Shown one piece after another: positions 24,306-29,925 of a DNA stretch of 41,314 bases. The notes beneath the pieces were generated by a model that saw nothing but the letters and a program-made list of their open reading frames with translations, did not search any database and was not told where the DNA came from. The translations under genes were made by a program, and so were the position numbers. Numbering within the stretch: the first letter of the stretch is position 1; every line of letters starts with the position of its first letter. The stretch covers positions 1 to 41,314 of the forward strand of contig JAGWGZ010000006.1 in the NCBI GenBank assembly GCA_028867075.1, in the 5' to 3' direction. This DNA comes from Nanobdellota archaeon (lineage in GTDB: Archaea; Nanobdellota; Nanobdellia; Pacearchaeales; GW2011-AR1).

Positions 24306-24668
24306 CTATCTTCTTCTGCGCCTGGACCTTCTCGGTTTTGCCTTCTGCCTGTTCATCATCGCCCTCTCTTTCCTGAAAAGTCTTATGAACAAAAATACAA
24401 GGAGGGTGATCAGGAATGCAACGCTTATGAATCCGAAGCCCATCATCAATATAGCAAAAAGATTCTGGAAAATTCCAATTGGAAGGACCCGATACAGTAT
24501 AAGAGAAATGAGGAACATAAGAACAAACAAAACCAGATTGCTGAATATGATTCGAATATTCTTTCGCTCCATTGAAACAGGAGAACTCTGATTCATCATT
24601 CTGGAACTTCTTGAGTTCCTGACTCTTGAACGTGATTTAGAAACTCTTCTCCCTCTTTTTCTAGCCAT
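24306..24668 (-). CDS. Small membrane protein with Arg-rich ends
   Basis: From the chosen ATG at 24668 the protein has 120 residues and begins MARKRGRRVSKSRSRVRN; an ATG two codons further upstream (24674) is less likely because a TATA box (24691-24698) is centred 27 bp from 24668. Two hydrophobic segments (about 41-62 and 70-93) are flanked by highly basic tails, the last ending KPRRSRRRRR. The topology suggests both tails in the cytoplasm, where they could touch nucleic acid or ribosomes; that is inference. No family recognised. Confidence 0.6.
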   Translation of the reverse strand: MARKRGRRVSKSRSRVRNSRSSRMMNQSSPVSMERKNIRIIFSNLVLFVLMFLISLILYRVLPIGIFQNLFAILMMGFGFISVAFLITLLVFLFIRLFRKERAMMNRQKAKPRRSRRRRR

Positions 24669-24708
24669 TAACATATATAATAGAAAACACTATTTAAATC
24701 TTACTGGA

Positions 24709-25062
24709 TTATCCTGAATTTGTCACGTTGCTGGAAGCCAAATTTTGCGAGATATTTGTTTCATTCAGTCCCCAATCCATCTTTATTGCATTTCCTCCGA
24801 GAGATTTCATGTTTCCAAAAACAGAACCGAGCCATGAAAGATAAAGACCCCCCGCCTGTTTCAAATCATCCCATGAAGAAAGATTAAGATTTTTTCCGTT
24901 TAGTACAAAGGTAAAGCTCAGATAAGTGAACAAGAGTAGGACTATGACGAAGATTGCAAATGTTCTGTGCCTGAAAGCTGCCTCTTTTCTTCTAAGCTCT
25001 GCAATAATCCAGATGATAGCGATAGCTACTATGATTCCAATAAGAGTAATACTCACCTGCAT
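24709..25062 (-). CDS. Two-pass membrane protein of unknown function
   Basis: The open frame extends to 25122, but a TATA box (25083-25090) lies inside that extension and is centred 25 bp before the ATG at 25062, so I take the shorter form of 117 residues beginning MQVSITLIG. It has two membrane helices (about 3-22 and 34-55) separated by a basic loop (ELRRKEAAFRHR), then an extracellular C-terminal part with Asn-Ser glycosylation-like sites. It is divergent from metG. Confidence 0.6.
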   Translation of the reverse strand: MQVSITLIGIIVAIAIIWIIAELRRKEAAFRHRTFAIFVIVLLLFTYLSFTFVLNGKNLNLSSWDDLKQAGGLYLSWLGSVFGNMKSLGGNAIKMDWGLNETNISQNLASSNVTNSG

Positions 25063-25150
25063 AAATAAAAAAATGTTCCAAACTATAAAAATATTTCTGA
25101 ATAAGGAGCACCGGGGCCCCACCTGCCAAATTCTCTTGTTTAGTTAGATT

Positions 25151-25158
25151 TTTATATA
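25151..25158 (+). promoter_or_regulatory. TATA box of metG
   Basis: TTTATATA is centred about 24 bp before the metG ATG, predicting a leaderless or near-leaderless message. Confidence 0.6.
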
Positions 25159-25177
25159 ACAACGGCGATTATCATTC

Positions 25178-26650
25178 ATGGAAAGATTTTATGTTACAAC
25201 TGCAATTGATTACCCGAATGCAGAACCGCATATCGGGCATGCCTATCAGAAAATTGCTGCAGATGTTCTTGCAAGATGGCACAGATTAATCGGAGATAAC
25301 GTCTGGTTCCTGACCGGAACGGATGAGCATGGAAAAAAAATTCAGGAAGCGGCCGAAAAGAAAAATAAAACGCCGAAAGAATTTGTTGACGAAATTTCAA
25401 AAGAATTCAAAGAATCATGGAAACTTCTTAATATAGAACCAAGCCGTTTTATCAGGACAACAGACAAAGACCATGAAAGACTTGTCCAAGAAGTAATAAA
25501 AAAATGCGACGCGGGAGGGGATATTTACCTTGGGGAATATGAAGGATATTACTGCACTGCGTGCGAGGCATATTACACTGAAAAAGATTTGATGAATGGA
25601 TGCTGCCCGATACACAAAAGGCCGATTGAAAGGCTCAAAGAGAAAAGTTATTTCTTCAGACTTTCTAAATATCAGAAATTTCTTCTTGGACTATACAAAA
25701 AAAATCCTAAATTTATCCTGCCTAAAGAAAGAAAAAATGAGATTGTAAATCGCGTTAAAGAAGGGCTTAAGGATTTGAGTATCTCAAGAACAAGTTTTGA
25801 TTGGGGAATTCCCTTCCCGCTTGGCAAAAATCACGTTGTTTATGTCTGGTTCGATGCGCTGTTCAATTACCTCACCGGCTCGGGGAAGAATCATGAATAC
25901 TGGCCCGCGACAATTCATCTCCTCGGGAAAGATAATTCATGGTTCCACTGCGTTTACTGGCCGGCATTTCTTAAATCAGCAGGGTATGAACTTCCAAAAA
26001 CTGTTTTCGTCCACGGATTCCTGACATTCAATGGGCAGAAAATTTCAAAATCTCTGGGAAATGTAATCTCGCCAAAAGTTCTCGTTGGGAAATACGGCGC
26101 GGATTCAATAAGATATTTCGTATGCAGACAGTTCCCTTTTGCGGAAGGAAATGACGGGGATTTTTCAGAGAAAGAACTTATTGCAAGGCATAACAATGAG
26201 CTGGCAGACAAGCTGGGGAATTTAGTAGCTCGAACATTATCTCTGATTGGAAGATATAGTATAAAAAACTTTAAAATGAAAAAAAATAATTTTTTGAAAA
26301 AATTAAAACTGGATGAAATAAAAAGTAAAATGAATGAATTAGAACTAGATAAAGCGCTTAATCTAATCTTTGAATTTATCGATAAATGTAATCAATATAT
26401 ACAAGACGAAAGACCATGGGAAAATAAATGTAAAAATCGCGAGCAGATTCTGTATGAACTGGCAGATTCAATAAAAGCAATTGCTATTTTGCTCTGGCCC
26501 TTTATTCCTTCAACTTCTGAAAGCATTGCAAAACAAATTGATTTCAAAAAAGGAAAGATAGATTTCAAAGAAATTAAAAAATTATTAAGTATAGGAAATA
26601 TTAAAAGGGAAGGCACACTATTTGAAAAAATACCGATAACAATCAAATAA
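25178..26650 (+). CDS. metG: Methionyl-tRNA synthetase, catalytic chain
   Basis: The 490-residue class I synthetase has the HIGH motif at 18-21 (EPHIGHAY) and the KMSKS motif as KISKS near 288. A zinc knuckle inserted in the connective domain reads CTACEAY ... CCPIHKRP (about 128-148). The anticodon-binding helical bundle occupies the C-terminus. It charges initiator and elongator tRNA-Met. The C-terminal OB-fold tRNA-binding domain that many MetRS carry is absent here and encoded by the next gene, whose ATG follows 1 nt after the stop. Confidence 0.95.
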   Translation: MERFYVTTAIDYPNAEPHIGHAYQKIAADVLARWHRLIGDNVWFLTGTDEHGKKIQEAAEKKNKTPKEFVDEISKEFKESWKLLNIEPSRFIRTTDKDHERLVQEVIKKCDAGGDIYLGEYEGYYCTACEAYYTEKDLMNGCCPIHKRPIERLKEKSYFFRLSKYQKFLLGLYKKNPKFILPKERKNEIVNRVKEGLKDLSISRTSFDWGIPFPLGKNHVVYVWFDALFNYLTGSGKNHEYWPATIHLLGKDNSWFHCVYWPAFLKSAGYELPKTVFVHGFLTFNGQKISKSLGNVISPKVLVGKYGADSIRYFVCRQFPFAEGNDGDFSEKELIARHNNELADKLGNLVARTLSLIGRYSIKNFKMKKNNFLKKLKLDEIKSKMNELELDKALNLIFEFIDKCNQYIQDERPWENKCKNREQILYELADSIKAIAILLWPFIPSTSESIAKQIDFKKGKIDFKEIKKLLSIGNIKREGTLFEKIPITIK

Positions 26651-26651
26651 A

Positions 26652-26993
26652 ATGGAAGGCATAATTAATTTCAGCGATTGGGAGAAAATAGACCTGCGTG
26701 TTGGGCAGATCAAGAAAGTTGAAGACATTGAAGGCGCTGACAAACTTTACAAGCTGGAAGTTGATTTGGGTAAAGAACTCGGAAAAAGAACAATTTGCGC
26801 CGGAATAAAGGAACATTATTCAAAAGATGAACTGAGAAACAAAAAAATAATAATCGTTGCAAATCTAGCGCCGAGAAAATTAAGGGGAATTGAAAGCCAG
26901 GGCATGCTTCTTGCTGCTGTTAATAAAGACGAAAGCAAAGTAATTCTTCTTTCCCCCGAGAAAGATATTGAAATTGGCAGCAAAGTGAGATAG
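26652..26993 (+). CDS. Free-standing tRNA-binding domain (MetRS C-terminal/beta subunit type)
   Basis: The 113-residue OB-fold protein of the EMAPII/Trbp111 family has IDLRVGQIKKVEDIEGADKL, YKLEVDLGKELGKRTICAGI and ANLAPRKLRGIESQGMLLAA, the signature strands. It is the domain usually fused to MetRS to raise tRNA affinity; the 1-nt gap to metG makes co-translation and complex formation very likely. Confidence 0.92.
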   Translation: MEGIINFSDWEKIDLRVGQIKKVEDIEGADKLYKLEVDLGKELGKRTICAGIKEHYSKDELRNKKIIIVANLAPRKLRGIESQGMLLAAVNKDESKVILLSPEKDIEIGSKVR

Positions 26994-26994
26994 G

Positions 26995-27002
26995 TTTTTA
27001 TA
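26995..27002 (+). promoter_or_regulatory. TATA box in front of the interrupted 99-codon frame
   Basis: TTTTTATA overlaps the end of the tRNA-binding-domain gene and is centred about 25 bp before the ATG at 27024, the same spacing as in intact genes of this window. Confidence 0.5.
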
Positions 27003-27023
27003 TGAAAATAAACATCTGGAAAG

Positions 27024-27320
27024 ATGGACAAAGTTTTAGAAAAGAATTTGGAAAGAGATCATCATTTCTACTGACTCATTGAAACAGCATTTGGTTTACA
27101 TTTGGGGGTTGCTGATAAATTTTTGCTATTATCATATCTAAAAACAAAAAATCACAAATGTTATGATGATTTATGGAGAAACATAAGAGATTTTCTATGG
27201 GAGATGGATTATAGTTCTAAAGAGATTACAGAATCACATAGACAAGATGAAAGAATAAATAATTATTGGGCTCAAATTTTAAATGAAAATAGTTCTATTT
27301 CTTTCTCCCAAACCTGCTAA
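27024..27320 (+). pseudogene. Small gene interrupted by one in-frame TGA
   Basis: A frame of 99 codons runs from ATG 27024 to TAA 27320 with a single internal TGA at 27072-27074 (codon 17). The conceptual product is MDKVLEKNLERDHHFY-stop-LIETAFGLHLGVADKFLLLS and continues with Trp- and Tyr-rich helical sequence. A TGG-to-TGA change would explain it. The promoter is intact. TGA is the normal stop of disA, valS and aRF1 here, so reassignment of TGA is excluded. It could be a recent pseudogene, readthrough, or translated only from an internal start. The 3' end overlaps the convergent minD-like gene by 26 bp. Family not recognised. Confidence 0.55.
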
Positions 27321-28071
27321 AAAGCTTTGTGAGGAAATTGTTTCTGTCTCTCTTTGAATCATACCTTACCCCGATTATCCGCGCAGCGATTTCCTTGTAC
27401 GCACGTGCGGGCTTGCTTCCGGGATGCGTATGCACAACAGCATCCTTGAGATTTAAAGATTCCTTGACAGAAATATCTTCTGGAATCATTCCAAGAATAG
27501 GAACCTCAAGCATTTCTTTCACGGTTTCCGGCTTCATTTCAATCCTGTCTTTCCTGACTCTTGAAACAATAACGCCAAAGACGGGGACCTTCATCTGCTC
27601 TGCAAGCTTTATCGTCTTTAGTGCGTCTGTGATTGCTGTAATCTCCGGATTTGTAACAATTATAATTTCATCAGCCATTCCGATTACGGAAGTTGCCTCA
27701 TGTCCGAGCCCTGCAGAACTGTCAACGATGACATAATCTGAAATTTTCTTGAAGTCTTCTTTGAAATCTTTTATTTTCTCGGGTTTTATTTTTCTCAGCT
27801 CCTTTATTGAAAGTGATGACGGCATTATCTTCATCCCTGATTCGTGCTCATAGACAGCCTCATAAGGCTCCGCCTTTTTCAAAAGAACATGGTTGAGATT
27901 CACCGGAACTTCCGGGGAATTAAGATGAACTCCCACGTTGGGGGTTGAAAGATTCGCATCGATTACAAGAACATCTCCTCCGAGATAATTTATCGCAGCA
28001 CCAAGATTAATAGCGGTCGTTGTCTTTCCAACGCCACCCTTTCCCGAAGTTACAACAATTAATCTCTTCAT
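27295..28071 (-). CDS. MinD/ParA-type ATPase
   Basis: The 258-residue P-loop ATPase has the deviant Walker A motif KGGVGKTT at 11-18 (TSGKGGVGKTTTAINLG), the switch region DANLSTPNVGVHL at about 39-51, and DYVIVDSSAGLGHEA as Walker B. ATYPICAL features are few; it lacks an obvious C-terminal amphipathic membrane helix and ends LTKLFSRFGRKK, a basic tail. Archaeal MinD-like proteins position cell structures such as archaella or chemoreceptors; the specific cargo is unknown. It is preceded by the 31-bp tandem array with minicistrons (28097-28189). It is convergent with the interrupted gene. Confidence 0.88.
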   Translation of the reverse strand: MKRLIVVTSGKGGVGKTTTAINLGAAINYLGGDVLVIDANLSTPNVGVHLNSPEVPVNLNHVLLKKAEPYEAVYEHESGMKIMPSSLSIKELRKIKPEKIKDFKEDFKKISDYVIVDSSAGLGHEATSVIGMADEIIIVTNPEITAITDALKTIKLAEQMKVPVFGVIVSRVRKDRIEMKPETVKEMLEVPILGMIPEDISVKESLNLKDAVVHTHPGSKPARAYKEIAARIIGVRYDSKRDRNNFLTKLFSRFGRKK

Positions 28072-28096
28072 TTTATATCAATAAGGACAGAAGATT

Positions 28097-28189
28097 TTCA
28101 TTTTAAATTAACAGGAGGTGTGGAATCTTCATTTTAAATTAATGGAAAGTGGGAAATTTTCATTTTAAATTAATAGGAGGTGTGGAACC
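28097..28189 (-). repeat. 31-bp tandem repeat (3 units) forming minicistrons before minD-like gene
   Basis: Units start at 28097, 28128 and 28159, each beginning TTCATTTTAAATTAA on the plus strand; a diverged fourth occurrence (28067-28081) covers the minD-like start codon. On the minus strand each unit gives TTAATTTAAAATGAA. Reading from those ATGs gives MKISHFPLI-stop, MKIPHLLLI-stop and MKIFCPY-stop. The first two stops are followed by one nucleotide and the next ATG; the third stop is two codons before the real ATG. Units 1 and 3 carry GGAGGTGTGGAA, the left arm of the dispersed hairpin repeat. Confidence 0.85.
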
Positions 28190-28201
28190 TCGGTTCTACT
28201 T
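28176..28201 (-). repeat. Dispersed hairpin repeat, copy C
   Basis: Plus strand GGAGGTGTGGAACCTCGG followed by TTCTACTT; on the minus strand AAGTAGAACC-GA-GGTTCCACACCTCC. It forms an 8-bp stem and includes the TAG stop codon (28196-28198) of the 146-residue gene. Confidence 0.8.
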
Positions 28202-28636
28202 ACTAAGAAATTGTTTAGTTGTGCTTATAAATTTTTCCAGCATGCTTGCATAAGTTTTCAGCTGTTCAAGATTTATGTCCACATCTTCTCCGCGGTAAAT
28301 GATTTTCAGTGTCACATTTTTCCTGAACTCGCCGATTCTTTCCTTTCTGAGATCCTCAAGTTTCCTCAGCATCTCATAGAAATCAATCACTGCGAGAAAA
28401 TCCTTGTCGTTTCTGAAAAGTTTCTTCACTTCTTCTGTTTTTCCGAGCGGACTCGCGGAGATGGATGAAATTTTTTTCTTTGACTTCGCATGTTTCAGAA
28501 TCTCTTCAATGCTTGTCTCTATCATTCTCCTCCACCTCAAAAGCAAATTGATGATTACATCGCAGGTCTTTGTATACTTGAGACTGACATATAAAAGATG
28601 GTCTGCCCTAATTTTTTCCTGTATTATCTCTTCCAT
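28196..28636 (-). CDS. Helical protein of unknown function
   Basis: The 146-residue protein is mostly alpha-helical (MEEIIQEKIRADHLLYVSLK, TCDVIINLLLRWRRMIETSI, DFYEMLRKLEDLRKERIGEF) with a short strand pair around VTLKIIYRGEDVDINLEQL. I do not recognise a family, although the style is that of conserved archaeal proteins. Its stop codon lies within dispersed repeat copy C and an inverted partial copy lies upstream (28661-28674), so the gene is bracketed by the repeat. Confidence 0.65.
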   Translation of the reverse strand: MEEIIQEKIRADHLLYVSLKYTKTCDVIINLLLRWRRMIETSIEEILKHAKSKKKISSISASPLGKTEEVKKLFRNDKDFLAVIDFYEMLRKLEDLRKERIGEFRKNVTLKIIYRGEDVDINLEQLKTYASMLEKFISTTKQFLSK

Positions 28637-28660
28637 TCCGTTTTTATTTCTGATACCAGA

Positions 28661-28674
28661 AAGTAGAACCGAGA
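28661..28674 (+). repeat. Dispersed repeat, partial inverted copy E
   Basis: AAGTAGAACCGAG matches one arm of copy C in opposite orientation, giving an inverted repeat that brackets the 146-residue gene. Both copies are followed or preceded by a TTAGTAAG-like octamer. Confidence 0.6.
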
Positions 28675-28735
28675 TTTAGTAAGGAAATGGTATTTTTATA
28701 TCTTTCCAATTATAACTATTCTATAATAATAAAAG

Positions 28736-28974
28736 TCAACCCTGATCTGATTCATGTCTCCGGGGAACAGTTCTTACAAAGGGTTCAATCCCTGCCTTTG
28801 CCGTCTGGGCTAGAGTTAAAGTATCAAGCATCTCAAAACATGGATAAATTGAACCCCGCGAGGAAGTTCATAGTGATAATCAATTACTTCAGAAAAAGCA
28901 TATCTTCCTTTTTCCAAAATATTTCTCATTTCATCAAGACACGCTTCTGATGTCTCATCTTATCCAATCGGCAT
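28736..28974 (-). pseudogene. Decayed gene remnant (stop plus frameshift)
   Basis: This fills a gap of almost 400 bp between genes. On the minus strand ATG 28974 opens MPIG-stop (TAA at codon 5) and then 47 open codons: DETSEACLDEMRNILEKGRY, AFSEVIDYHYELPRGVQFIH, ending VLRCLIL at TAA 28816. In an overlapping frame, ATG 28831 opens MLDTLTLAQTAKAGIEPFVR, ending with TGA at 28736. Joining the two by one frameshift near 28830 makes a protein-like chain of about 80 residues. The composition is that of a real protein, not random AT-rich sequence. Family not recognised. Confidence 0.45.
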
Positions 28975-29028
28975 AGATATGCTTACATAAAGGAGAGACC
29001 TCTTAATGATTTAGGCTTCAAAAAAGAA

Positions 29029-29352
29029 TTAAGACAGCTTCATAATCGCTTCTGCCAGATCTCCGGTTTCTTTGAGCGCTTTACGCGCTTCCTCTTCGCC
29101 TGCACCCGTCTTTTCCATTACGGTCTTCACATCCCCTTCGGAGAATCCTTCTCCTGAATTTTCTTCAACATCACCTGAGACCTGGAAACTCTCCTGTCCA
29201 TGCATTGTTATCTTCACAACAGAAGGATTGCTTATCACGATTTTTCCGTCCTCTTTCTCTATTACAACGCGCGATGCTGGAATGCTTTCCTGCGCGACCC
29301 CCATTTGTTTCATAAGCGCATTCATCTTCTTTGGATCAATATTGGGAAACAT
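29029..29352 (-). CDS. nac: Nascent polypeptide-associated complex protein (archaeal alpha-NAC)
   Basis: The 107-residue protein has a short N-terminal helix (NIDPKKMNALMKQMGV), the NAC beta-barrel (ASRVVIEKEDGKIVISNPSV, VKITMHGQESFQVSGDVEE) and a C-terminal UBA domain (SEGDVKTVMEKTGAGEEEAR, KALKETGDLAEAIMKLS). It binds emerging chains at the ribosome exit, as a homodimer in archaea. The length is normal. Confidence 0.95.
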   Translation of the reverse strand: MFPNIDPKKMNALMKQMGVAQESIPASRVVIEKEDGKIVISNPSVVKITMHGQESFQVSGDVEENSGEGFSEGDVKTVMEKTGAGEEEARKALKETGDLAEAIMKLS

Positions 29353-29401
29353 GCTATTTCATGACACAAATGATTAAAAAATCTTTTCATTTTTAAAAAA
29401 A

Positions 29402-29695
29402 ATGAACTTGGTTCAGCTTGAAAGAAGAGTAAACGAGGAAGCTCAGCTCTGGATCATAGCAACAGGTAAGAATGTAACTCCGCAAAAAACATTCAAAACA
29501 AGAATCATCACAACAGATTCTCATGATGGATTAGATGTACTGAGGGATAATATAAAAAAACAAAGGCCTGCTGGAGCCAATGCTTTTGAGATAGGGGTTT
29601 CAAGACTGTACGGAGAACAAGTCGCACACCCAATATGCTATTATACAATCAGTGAATATGCTTATCAACGGGCTATGAATGCTTCTATATCTTAA
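29402..29695 (+). CDS. Small protein of unknown function
   Basis: The 97-residue protein shows strand-helix alternation (MNLVQLERRVNEEAQLWIIA, FKTRIITTDSHDGLDVLRDN, GANAFEIGVSRLYGEQVAHP) and no membrane segment or metal motif. A TATA-like GATTAAAAAA (about 29371-29380) lies about 26 bp before the start. It is divergent from nac and converges on the Sec61-beta gene with an 11-bp overlap. Family not recognised. Confidence 0.6.
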   Translation: MNLVQLERRVNEEAQLWIIATGKNVTPQKTFKTRIITTDSHDGLDVLRDNIKKQRPAGANAFEIGVSRLYGEQVAHPICYYTISEYAYQRAMNASIS

Positions 29696-29849
29696 CTGTA
29701 AGCCCGAGAACTATTCTTAATCCAATAAGAAGGATGACAAAAAAAACAACATGCATCGGCTTCAGCTCAAAAAGGCTTGAATATTCTTCCTTGAACCTTA
29801 CAAGCCCACCATATCCTGAAGGAAGATTTATTGAATTGTCGCTTGCCAT
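29685..29849 (-). CDS. Preprotein translocase subunit Sec61-beta
   Basis: The open frame begins at 29894, but a TATA box (about 29870-29878) lies 26 bp before the inner ATG at 29849, so the gene is taken as 54 residues starting MASDNSINLPSGYGGLVRF. The LPSGxGGLxRFxEEY motif followed by one membrane helix (KPMHVVFFVILLIGLRIVLG) matches archaeal Sec61-beta/SecG, the small tail-anchored subunit of the SecYE channel. The match is strong although the chain is short. Confidence 0.88.
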   Translation of the reverse strand: MASDNSINLPSGYGGLVRFKEEYSSLFELKPMHVVFFVILLIGLRIVLGLTVKI

Positions 29850-29925
29850 GAAATTCTTATGGAATAAGGGTATAAAAATTTTTAGATACGGCAAATTTTA
29901 AAAGATGGGAAACATAATCTAATTA

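Noticed and set aside
27024-27320. Reassignment of TGA to Trp or selenocysteine to rescue the interrupted gene
   Set aside because: disA, valS and aRF1 end at TGA in this window, and no SECIS-like hairpin was noticed near the gene.
28741-28800. Possible tRNA T-arm (GGGTTCAATCCC)
   Set aside because: The stem fails with a seven-base loop and no acceptor or anticodon arm could be found around it.
28687-28950. Plus-strand frame of 87 residues
   Set aside because: It is the shadow of the decayed minus-strand gene; the plus-strand product has no protein-like pattern and no promoter at the right distance.
28690-29020. RNase P RNA or SRP RNA in the long gap
   Set aside because: None of the conserved core segments could be placed with confidence; the coding-like character of the minus strand explains the region better.
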